DNA from: RGIG1993 sp964564225
GTDB lineage: Bacteria; Bacillota; Clostridia; Oscillospirales; CAG-272
Direction of reading: 5' to 3'
DNA length: 64,000 nt
NCBI GenBank assembly: GCA_964564225.1
Contig: CAZMAF010000001.1
Location: forward strand, 1-64,000
Notes under the pieces: generated by a model
Told to the model about the DNA's origin: nothing
Database searches by the model: none
The model's input: only the letters and a program-made list of their open reading frames with translations
Shown: piece after piece, positions 24,588-31,370 of the stretch
Position numbering within the stretch: position 1 is the first letter of the stretch
How the letters are laid out: each line of letters begins with the position of its first letter
Made by a program: the position numbers and the translations under genes

Positions 24588-26954
24588 ATGATAGATTTTA
24601 AAAAAGCCTTAACTACACTTGAATTTTATAAAATCACGGAAGAGCTGGCTTCTCTTGCCGCGACCGAGGGGGCAAAGTCGCTTTGCCGCCGTTTGACACC
24701 TTACGGTGATATTGTGTACGTCCGCAGAAAGCTTCGGGAAACGAGCGATGCGAAGGCAATGTCTGCCGCTAACGGTTCGCCTTCTTTTGGCGGTGTCGCG
24801 GACGTAACGGCGTCGGCTGAGCGTGCCGCTAAGGGCGCGCAGCTCACGACGCGCGAGCTTCTCGATATTGCCGATCTTCTGAACGTCACAAGCCGTCTTG
24901 TTGCCTATGCAGGTGATAAGGGCGCGACGGCAGGCTCGCTTTCAGAGCTTTTTTCGCGTCTCATTCCGAATGGGCGTGTGGAAAACGCCATCAAGCGCGC
25001 GATCATCTCGGAGGATATGATTGCCGATGACGCTTCGCCCAAGCTTTACGAGATCCGCCGTTCTATCAAGATTGCGAATAATAAGGTGCGCGAGATCTTA
25101 CAGCGGTATATTACGGGTGATGCTTATTCCAAAATTTTACAGGAAAACCTTATTACCCAGCGAAACGGCAGATTCGTGATTCCCGTCAAGGTTGAGCATA
25201 AAGGCGAGATCAAGGGACTTGTGCATGATACTTCCTCGTCGGGTGCGACGGTTTTTATTGAGCCGATTGCTGTTGTTGAGCAAAATAATACCCTGAAAGA
25301 GCTTGAAATTGCCGAGGCGAAGGAAATCGACAGGATTCTTTATGAGCTTTCGGAGGAGGTTGCCGCCATTTCGGAGGTTTTGACCTTTAATTATCTGAAC
25401 ATCACCGAGCTTGCTTTTATTTTTGCAAAGGCGGAGCTGTCGTGGAAGTATCGCGCCGTATGTCCCGAGCTTACCGAAAACGGTGAGCTTCGTCTGATTG
25501 CCGCGCGGCATCCGCTTTTAAATAAGGATACCTGCGTGCCGATCGACATCCGTCTGGGCGGTGATTTTGACGCTCTTATCATCACGGGTCCGAATACGGG
25601 CGGTAAGACGGTTACGATGAAGACTTTGGGACTGCTTACCCTGATGGCACAGGCAGGCTTACACATTCCTTGCCGCGACGGTTCTGTGGTGCGTGTATTT
25701 GAATCGGTACACGCCGATATTGGCGACGAGCAGTCGATCGAGCAGTCGCTTTCGACTTTTTCGGCGCATATGAAGAATATCGTGCATATTCTGAAGAATG
25801 CCGACGATAAAAGTCTTGTACTTTTTGACGAGCTTGGCGCGGGAACAGATCCCGTTGAGGGCGCGGCTCTTGCCGTTTCGGTCATTGAGCGTGTGCGCTC
25901 CTACGGTTCGATTGTAGCTGCCACTACGCATTATTCTGAAATGAAGGTTTACGCGCTCGAAACCGAGGGTGTTTGCAACGCGGCGTGTGAGTTTGACATA
26001 CACACCCTTGCGCCTACCTACCGTCTGATTATTGGTGCGCCCGGCAAATCGAACGCCTTTGCGATTTCGCGTCGTCTTGGACTTGATGAGGCGCTGATTG
26101 AGCGCGCTGATCAGCTGATTGACAAGGGAAACCGCAATTTTGATTCTGTACTCGGTAAGCTTGAGGCTGAGCGTCAGAAGATCGAGCAAGAACGGCTGGC
26201 GCTTGAGGGTGTTAAGCAGGATTATGAAACGCGGCTTCTTAACGCCGAGCGCGAGGCGAAGCGTATGATTGCTGAGGCAGAACGCCGTGCCGCGGATGCG
26301 CAGGCAAAGGCGACGGCAATGCTTGAATCGGCACGCGCGACGAGTGAATACGTTATTGCCGAGCTTGATCGCGCAAAGAAAGCAGGCTTTAAAAATCTTG
26401 ATGAAGCTAAGCAGAACGTCCGCCGCAGCATTAAGGAAAGCGATGATTTTGTCAATCCTGTCGTGGATATGCGCGATAAGGGCTACGTTTTGCCTCGTCC
26501 CTTGAAGGCGGGCGATGAGGTTATTATTATGACACTCGATCGCCGCGGCACGCTTCTGTCTGCTCCCGATGCCAAGGGTAACGTCACGGTGAAGACGGGA
26601 TTCATTAATACCAAAACGAATGTCAAGAATCTGAAGCTTTGTGAGGATGCCGAAACAACGGCGAAAACGGTTGCGAAGACGGTTGCCAAAGGGCAGTCGC
26701 TTGCCAAGGATTTTAAAGTGGAGATCGATTTGCGCGGTATGACGGGCGAGGAGGCTTGGGCGGCAGTTGACCGCTATCTCGACAATGCCATTCTTGTCGG
26801 TATGCACTCGGTCAGACTTATTCACGGTAAGGGTACGGGTGCTTTGAAGCGCTATCTTTGGGAGGCGCTTCGCGTGGACAAGCGTATTTCGTCTTACCGT
26901 ATCGGTCAGTATGGCGAAGGCGACGGCGGCGTTACCGTTGTCGAATTGAAATAA
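24588..26954 (+). CDS. mutS2: MutS2 / RqcU with Smr domain
   Basis: A 788-residue MutS-type ATPase: Walker A GPNTGGKT near residue 335, DELGAGTDP Walker B, a coiled coil around 500-620, a KOW-like segment, and a C-terminal Smr nuclease domain (IDLRGM...LIHGKGTGAL). In Bacillus this protein splits stalled ribosomes and feeds ribosome quality control. ATG 24588 is 4 bases after the recO stop; a TTG 12 bases earlier is possible. No clear Shine-Dalgarno sequence is seen, which suggests coupling to recO. Confidence 0.95.
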   Translation: MIDFKKALTTLEFYKITEELASLAATEGAKSLCRRLTPYGDIVYVRRKLRETSDAKAMSAANGSPSFGGVADVTASAERAAKGAQLTTRELLDIADLLNVTSRLVAYAGDKGATAGSLSELFSRLIPNGRVENAIKRAIISEDMIADDASPKLYEIRRSIKIANNKVREILQRYITGDAYSKILQENLITQRNGRFVIPVKVEHKGEIKGLVHDTSSSGATVFIEPIAVVEQNNTLKELEIAEAKEIDRILYELSEEVAAISEVLTFNYLNITELAFIFAKAELSWKYRAVCPELTENGELRLIAARHPLLNKDTCVPIDIRLGGDFDALIITGPNTGGKTVTMKTLGLLTLMAQAGLHIPCRDGSVVRVFESVHADIGDEQSIEQSLSTFSAHMKNIVHILKNADDKSLVLFDELGAGTDPVEGAALAVSVIERVRSYGSIVAATTHYSEMKVYALETEGVCNAACEFDIHTLAPTYRLIIGAPGKSNAFAISRRLGLDEALIERADQLIDKGNRNFDSVLGKLEAERQKIEQERLALEGVKQDYETRLLNAEREAKRMIAEAERRAADAQAKATAMLESARATSEYVIAELDRAKKAGFKNLDEAKQNVRRSIKESDDFVNPVVDMRDKGYVLPRPLKAGDEVIIMTLDRRGTLLSAPDAKGNVTVKTGFINTKTNVKNLKLCEDAETTAKTVAKTVAKGQSLAKDFKVEIDLRGMTGEEAWAAVDRYLDNAILVGMHSVRLIHGKGTGALKRYLWEALRVDKRISSYRIGQYGEGDGGVTVVELK

Positions 26955-26962
26955 CCCAAACC

Positions 26963-27020
26963 GAGAAGACCTTAGCGTAGTGTCCTTAAGGGCACTGCGC
27001 TAAGGTCTTCTCAGCTTTTT
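26963..27020 (+). terminator. Strong terminator of the yqfC-mutS2 cluster
   Basis: A 20-bp stem (26963-26982 with 26993-27012, one G-U pair), 10-base loop, then GCTTTTTT. Confidence 0.93.
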
Positions 27021-27513
27021 TGCGGGCGTGATTTGAAAAAAGTTTCTTCTTACCGTTTCATAAAACTTCAAATGGAATATCCTTTCGGTTTTCAACAATA
27101 AAACCAAAAATACCGTTGTTTTTGTTAATAAAAACCGTAAATTTTCGTTACAAATTATACAGATTTCACAAAAACCTATTGAAATCTTTGTGTAGTATTC
27201 GGGTAAATTCTGAATGAAAGCGGTGATTACTGTAAGTGAGTATAGATGATATATTAGCCGCGATTTTGAATCAGGGAAAGGAGGTATCGTACTGTGACCA
27301 AGAAAAAGAAAGCGTTACAGGAGCAGCTCCCGTTCTCTGACACATAATCTTCATATTGCCCTACGCTTGGCGCGGGGGAGTTTTTAAGTAGCGGGCTTGT
27401 TGCCTACTGTTACCGCGATCAGAGTGCCTTTCGGTACGGTCTGATAAAAACGCTGTTACGGGGTGTAATTCGCATCTTTTGGGGCAAGATAACTCATAAA
27501 AAGAGGTGGTTGT
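27021..27513. other. Intergenic region, 493 bases, with a micro-ORF
   Basis: The left half is A/T-rich with no gene. At 27277 a full AAAGGAGGT precedes a 17-codon frame (see next entry). The right half (27350-27510) has a hairpin (ATCAGAGTGCC with GGTAC-GG-TCTGAT near 27418-27446) and no convincing coding potential; the minus-strand open frame there looks like a shadow of the downstream gene. Confidence 0.6.
27294..27347 (+). CDS. Possible 17-residue micro-peptide
   Basis: GTG start 8 bases after AAAGGAGGT, the best ribosome site in this part of the window, followed by a short frame MTKKKKALQEQLPFSDT and TAA. It could be a leader peptide or a small protein. I recognise no family. Confidence 0.35.
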   Translation: MTKKKKALQEQLPFSDT

Positions 27514-28419
27514 ATGTGTACGGCGTTTTCTTGGGGTGAGGGGCGGTATTTCGGACGTAATTTGGATCTGGAATATCATTATGACGAGGCGGTGGTAATA
27601 GTTGGGCGCGATTTTTCGCTTTCTTATCGGCATTTGCCGTGTGATCATGCCCATTATGCGATGATCGGTATTGCGACGGTGCGCGAGGGCTATCCCTTGT
27701 TTTACGATGCGATGAATGAATACGGATTGTGCATGGCGGGGCTGAATTTTGTCGGCAATGCTTATTATCACGAGGAGGGCGGCGGAAGGCTCGCTCTTGC
27801 GCCCTATGAGCTTATCCCGTATCTGCTCTCGCGTGCGAAAACCGTTCAAGAGGCAAGGGGCTTACTCGAAGAAATTACCTTGGTGGCAACGCCTTTTACC
27901 GATGATCTTCCTCTTGCCGAGCTTCATTTTCTTTTGTCTGACGGAAAGGAGTCGCTTGTCATCGAGCCTCGTCGCTCGGGACTGAAATGCTATTTGTCGA
28001 AGGCGGAGCTTCTGACGAACAATCCGCCGTATGCGTTTCACGTTTTCAATGCAGAGCAGTACCGTCATCTTTCCGCAAAGGACGATGAAAACACGTTCAG
28101 CCGAGGACTTTCGGCGTTTGGGCTTCCGGGGGATCTTTCTTCGGCATCGCGTTTTGTACGCGCGCTATTCGTGAAGAAAAATGCGGTAGTGTCGGGGGAT
28201 GCGGAAAGGGATATCCGGCAGTGTTTTCACATTCTTTCGTCGGTTGAAATGGTCGAGGGCTCTGTGCGCTTGCCGTCGGGTATGCCGAAAACGGTTTATT
28301 CGGTATGCCTCGATCGGAAAAAGCTTGCTTATCACGTTGCGACTTATGATAAATTTTCGCTCTTTTCGCTGTCTTTATCGCCTGATACCACCTTTTCCGA
28401 GCATAAAATCTTCTCTTGA
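27514..28419 (+). CDS. Choloylglycine hydrolase family (bile salt hydrolase / penicillin acylase-like)
   Basis: Ntn-hydrolase of 301 residues. Loss of Met1 would expose nucleophile Cys2. Residues matching the known catalytic and binding set are R15 and D18 (FGRNLDLE), N78 (AGLNF), N169/N170 (LTNNPP) and R213 (ASRFVRA). These are shared by bile salt hydrolases and penicillin V acylases, so amide hydrolysis is likely but the substrate is not fixed by sequence; bile salt deconjugation fits a gut resident. No signal peptide is seen, consistent with a cytosolic enzyme. AAGAGGTGG precedes the ATG. Confidence 0.88.
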   Translation: MCTAFSWGEGRYFGRNLDLEYHYDEAVVIVGRDFSLSYRHLPCDHAHYAMIGIATVREGYPLFYDAMNEYGLCMAGLNFVGNAYYHEEGGGRLALAPYELIPYLLSRAKTVQEARGLLEEITLVATPFTDDLPLAELHFLLSDGKESLVIEPRRSGLKCYLSKAELLTNNPPYAFHVFNAEQYRHLSAKDDENTFSRGLSAFGLPGDLSSASRFVRALFVKKNAVVSGDAERDIRQCFHILSSVEMVEGSVRLPSGMPKTVYSVCLDRKKLAYHVATYDKFSLFSLSLSPDTTFSEHKIFS

Positions 28420-28444
28420 CTTTTTGTCTTGAATCCTTTAGAAT
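28416..28444 (+). promoter_or_regulatory. Promoter of the radical SAM gene
   Basis: TTGACT (28416-28421), 17 bases, TAGAAT (28439-28444), overlapping the stop codon of the preceding hydrolase gene. Confidence 0.75.
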
Positions 28445-28467
28445 AGAGAAGGAAAGGGGTGGGACGT

Positions 28468-29313
28468 ATGGGAAAGCCTTTGAAAAAAGCGTATCTTGAA
28501 ATTACCAATATTTGCAATCTCGATTGCAGCTTTTGTCATAAAACCAAGCGCGAAAAGGCGTTTATGTCAACGGAAAGCTTCACTTATGCGGCAAACGAGC
28601 TTTATCGCGTGGCGGACTATCTCTATTTTCACGTTATGGGCGAGCCGCTTTTACACCCTGAGCTTGAAGAATTTTTAAAAATTGCCGCCGGGATCGGTTT
28701 TAAGGTCATTTTGACGACCAATGGCACGCTTTTAAAAAAGCAGGAGTCGGTATTACTTGCCGCGCCTGCTATACATAAAATTTCGATCTCGCTTCATGCG
28801 TATGAAGCTAACGGTATGAAGGCGTCGCTTGACACGTATATTGATGACTGTCTTGATTTTGCCGATAAAGCCTCGATGAAGGGAATCATCGTTGCGCTTC
28901 GCCTTTGGAATATCGGCGGTAAGGAGGCACTCAATGAGGCGATCCTTGAAAAACTGCATGAAAAATTCGGAAACGCTTTTGAAATAACGAGGGGAGGGCT
29001 TAAGCTTCGTGATAAGCTCTATCTGGAATGGGGCGATGCGTTTGAATGGCCTGATCCCGAGGCTTCCGTTTATTCGGAGCATCATTCCTGCTATGCTCTG
29101 CGTGATCAGGTAGCGGTGCAGGTCGACGGTACGGTTATTCCTTGCTGTCTTGATGCCGAGGGGCTGCTTGCGCTTGGCAATCTTTTCAAAACGCCGATTG
29201 AGGACATTCTTGCCTCTTTCCGTGCCGTCAGCCTGAAGGAGTCGTTTGAGCGGCGCTGTATCAAGGAAGAACTCTGTCGTCGCTGTGACTTTGCGATCAA
29301 GAGAGTGAAATAA
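28468..29313 (+). CDS. Radical SAM protein with SPASM-like C-terminus
   Basis: A 281-residue enzyme. The 4Fe-4S/SAM motif C16-x3-C20-x2-C23 (CNLDCSFC) is followed by HVMGEPLLHPE, and the C-terminal part holds further cysteines (CCLD near residue 228 and CIKEELCRRC at the end) that may bind an auxiliary cluster, as in SPASM/Twitch proteins. The frame opens three codons upstream, but AAAGGGGTGGG favours ATG 28468. The substrate is unknown; no peptide-precursor gene is evident next to it. Confidence 0.87.
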   Translation: MGKPLKKAYLEITNICNLDCSFCHKTKREKAFMSTESFTYAANELYRVADYLYFHVMGEPLLHPELEEFLKIAAGIGFKVILTTNGTLLKKQESVLLAAPAIHKISISLHAYEANGMKASLDTYIDDCLDFADKASMKGIIVALRLWNIGGKEALNEAILEKLHEKFGNAFEITRGGLKLRDKLYLEWGDAFEWPDPEASVYSEHHSCYALRDQVAVQVDGTVIPCCLDAEGLLALGNLFKTPIEDILASFRAVSLKESFERRCIKEELCRRCDFAIKRVK

Positions 29314-29340
29314 AAAACCGCCTTTAAACGGCGGTTTTTT
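29312..29340. terminator. Terminator between the radical SAM gene and the converging ECF gene
   Basis: AAAAAACCGCC pairs with GGCGGTTTTTT, 7-base loop. It overlaps the stop codon of the minus-strand gene. Confidence 0.85.
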
Positions 29341-29920
29341 TATGGATGAGATTGAGAATACGAAGGATAGCGGGGGAAAGAACGACATTTACGATGAGCT
29401 CGAAAACGAAGTTCAGACCGACGTAGAAAACGATAAGAAAGGCGAAGACTGACATACCTTCACCGATTGCTTGGGTGCTGACGGTATCCATAAAGAACAC
29501 AAGACAGCCGAGCAGGAAAACACCGGTATTGACAACGGGACATACAATGGCGGCGACGATGACGGCAAGATAGCGGTTAAACTTTTCGAGAAGCTTGTAG
29601 GTAACGCCGGCTAAAAGACCTGCCAGGATTGCCTTGAGCATAACCGTGATGATCGTTCCGTGAAGGCTGAGTCCGAACCAAAATGCTGCATCGGGCGTCA
29701 TAAAGAAAATGATGCCTGAAATGCCGCCGAGCAGCGCGCCTGCCCATGGGCCGTAGAGGGCTGCGCCGAGTACAACGGGAATGAGTGTGAGTGAGATCGA
29801 GGCGAAGCCGCCGATTTTGATAAATCCGCCGAAATAGGAAAGAATTGCTACCATAGCGGTGAGCAATGCCATAAGCACAAGCTTTTCGGTTCTCTCTTTT
29901 TTGGTGATTGCTGTTTTCAT
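29324..29920 (-). CDS. ECF transporter substrate-binding (S) component, possibly for pantothenate
   Basis: A 198-residue membrane protein with about six helices. The N-terminal KLVLMALLTAMVAILSY helix with alanine-rich A-x3-A face and the PVVLGAALYGPWAGALLGGISG segment are typical of ECF S-components, which bind a vitamin and dock on a shared EcfAA'T module (not here). Its upstream neighbour in the same transcript is a wrecked type III pantothenate kinase gene, which suggests pantothenate (PanT-like) as ligand; this is inference from context. CAAGGAG precedes the ATG. Confidence 0.85.
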   Translation of the reverse strand: MKTAITKKERTEKLVLMALLTAMVAILSYFGGFIKIGGFASISLTLIPVVLGAALYGPWAGALLGGISGIIFFMTPDAAFWFGLSLHGTIITVMLKAILAGLLAGVTYKLLEKFNRYLAVIVAAIVCPVVNTGVFLLGCLVFFMDTVSTQAIGEGMSVFAFLIVFYVGLNFVFELIVNVVLSPAILRILNLIHKKTAV

Positions 29921-30043
29921 AAAATACTCCTTGTGCTGTCATCAGCTTGTGCGGTACAACGCTTATATCAATCGCTGATGCGGTGAGATACCTTGAAGTA
30001 TCGGATTTTTGGACGGTTTTTGCGGTATAAGAGATAGAGTTTT

Positions 30044-30305
30044 TTAAGCGGGATGCTTGCCGAGCAGGATCGTATGTTTGCAGACGACGGTTGCTGAGGT
30101 ATTGAGGCTGATTTTGGAAAGCTGTGCGGTCCTTTCCCGGAGTGAATCGAGTTACATCGCATCGCCCGGCAAAATTGACGTGCCGATAAACGTCCTTTTT
30201 TATCGACGACGGTCATTTTGGCTGCTGTTGCGACGCCGATGAAAGAAAGCGTATCGCCCGAAAAGCCGTCGGATGCAATGCGGCTGTTGCCAATGTTTAC
30301 TGTCA
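30044..30305 (-). pseudogene. coaX: Decayed type III pantothenate kinase (coaX) remnant
   Basis: The minus strand encodes LLTVNIGNSRIASDGFSGD, the CoaX N-terminal phosphate-binding segment, joined directly to FIGVATAAKMTVVDKKG, which in intact CoaX lies about 100 residues later. A frame change then gives TFIGTSILPGDAM, a stop, and LDSLRERTAQLSKISLNTSA followed by TVVCKH. So there is a large internal deletion, a nonsense codon, a frameshift, no ATG at the expected place, and the C-terminal third is lost. The promoter in front of it is intact and now probably serves the ECF gene. Confidence 0.75.
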
Positions 30306-30339
30306 GGAGTATACCGTGTGTCTCTCTTTATTTTTTATC

Positions 30340-30368
30340 ATTGTAGCACGCTTTTCCTGGCTTGTCAA
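30340..30368 (-). promoter_or_regulatory. Promoter in front of the coaX remnant and ECF gene
   Basis: On the minus strand TTGACA, 17 bases, TACAAT, about 35 bases before the lost coaX start. It looks fully functional. Confidence 0.8.
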
Positions 30369-30415
30369 GAAACAATAGGGCGAAAAGTGGCGGAGAAATG
30401 CCAAAATACTTTGTG

Positions 30416-30475
30416 AAACTGCATAAAACCCTTCCGATTTTTTAAAAATCTGAAGGGTTTTATGCAGTTTTTCAG
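30416..30475. terminator. Long bidirectional hairpin
   Basis: AAACTGCATAAAACCCTTC (30416-30434) pairs with 30452-30470, and the inner GATTTT/AAAATC extends the stem after one mismatch. It lies directly after the stop of the 76-residue minus-strand gene. Confidence 0.85.
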
Positions 30476-30702
30476 CGAAGTTCTCGTCTGAAGAACAATA
30501 AGAGACCTTCGCTTGACGTTTGGGTGGTTGAGACGAGCATCCAGCCTTCTTTGCCAAGCTTTACCATAGCGTCGTTGAGATTGGCGGCGTTTATAGAGCT
30601 ACTTCCATTTCCCACTGAGCCGGGAATGGTTGGCTTATACACGTTAAAATTACCGGGACGGGAGTGAAAAAAGGATTGTAAGGTCAGGTATTCGTATTTC
30701 AT
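30472..30702 (-). CDS. DUF4177-like small protein
   Basis: A 76-residue protein beginning MKYEYLTLQ and ending with LNDAMVKLGKEGWMLVSTTQ...LLFFRREL. The L-x-x-x-L-N-x-x-G-x-E-G-W-x-L-V-S pattern is that of DUF4177 proteins, whose role is unknown. The middle is a G/S/N-rich insertion. Its start overlaps the preceding small gene by ATGA (30699-30702). Confidence 0.75.
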   Translation of the reverse strand: MKYEYLTLQSFFHSRPGNFNVYKPTIPGSVGNGSSSINAANLNDAMVKLGKEGWMLVSTTQTSSEGLLLFFRRELR

Positions 30703-30890
30703 GATTTCACCTTCATTCTTTTTTTGTAGTTGGAAAGATTATCTTTTATATAAGATTTTCGGATGTAAAGCGTACCGCTTTGTGTGGTGACAACGTTTTC
30801 AAAAAGAGAAAGATACCGCGGATTTTGTGTACGTCGCAAATAATTGCATAAAAGCCTCCCTTGTGTAAAGAAAGGCTTTCTTGCGTTCAA
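30699..30890 (-). CDS. Small basic protein of unknown function, start uncertain
   Basis: The frame ends KSYIKDNLSNYKKRMKVKS and overlaps the DUF4177-like gene by 4 bases, which argues for translation. GTLYIRKSYI looks like real coding sequence. The start is unclear: TTG 30890 has no good ribosome site, while GGGAGG near 30860 points to a start further in. No family recognised. Confidence 0.45.
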   Translation of the reverse strand: MNARKPFFTQGRLLCNYLRRTQNPRYLSLFENVVTTQSGTLYIRKSYIKDNLSNYKKRMKVKS

Positions 30891-30934
30891 ACTTTCTGCA
30901 AAATGTTCTTAATGCAACAGCTTCTTTCGGATAA

Positions 30935-31345
30935 TTATTTCCACATATAGAAAATAAATTTTTTGCCGGTGTAGCCGTTGTATTCCTTCATATCGAGTAC
31001 TTCGGTATGCTCGCCGATTTTTTGGAGTAATCGTTTTGCCTGTTCCGATTTCCAATGTTTGCGGCGCATACAGAAGACGAAGGATGAACCGTCTACGATG
31101 CATTGCAGCCAGAGCTGCCCTGAACCGATGCCAAATTCCGCGCGGGTAAAGGACGAGAAGGGAACTTCTTTTTTCACTTTCAATACGTCGTTTGTGAAAA
31201 TGATCGACGTTTCGGTTATTTCGGCAAAATAGCCCTGAAAGCCGGTTTTCTGCGGCAGAATATTGCCGCCTTGACCGATAACGAGTTCAAGCGCGTTTTC
31301 GGGGTTTACGTTGTTTTTTTCGCAAAAGGTAGCTAAGGTTTCCAT
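30935..31345 (-). CDS. Hypothetical protein, 136 residues
   Basis: No family recognised. It alternates beta-like and basic segments (GYFAEITETSIIFTNDVLKVKKEVPFSSF, written here in part: FTNDVLKVKKEVPF), reminiscent of small PH-like folds, with a lysine/arginine-rich stretch MRRKHWKSEQAKRLL. No signal peptide or membrane helix. ATG 31345 follows AAAGGAG. It starts 26 bases after the M48 protease gene and is probably in its operon. Confidence 0.7.
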   Translation of the reverse strand: METLATFCEKNNVNPENALELVIGQGGNILPQKTGFQGYFAEITETSIIFTNDVLKVKKEVPFSSFTRAEFGIGSGQLWLQCIVDGSSFVFCMRRKHWKSEQAKRLLQKIGEHTEVLDMKEYNGYTGKKFIFYMWK

Positions 31346-31370
31346 AAAAATCTCCTTTGTATATATATGC

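Noticed and set aside
29968..30216. 82-codon minus-strand frame upstream of the ECF gene
   Set aside because: It is one frame of the broken coaX remnant, not an intact gene.
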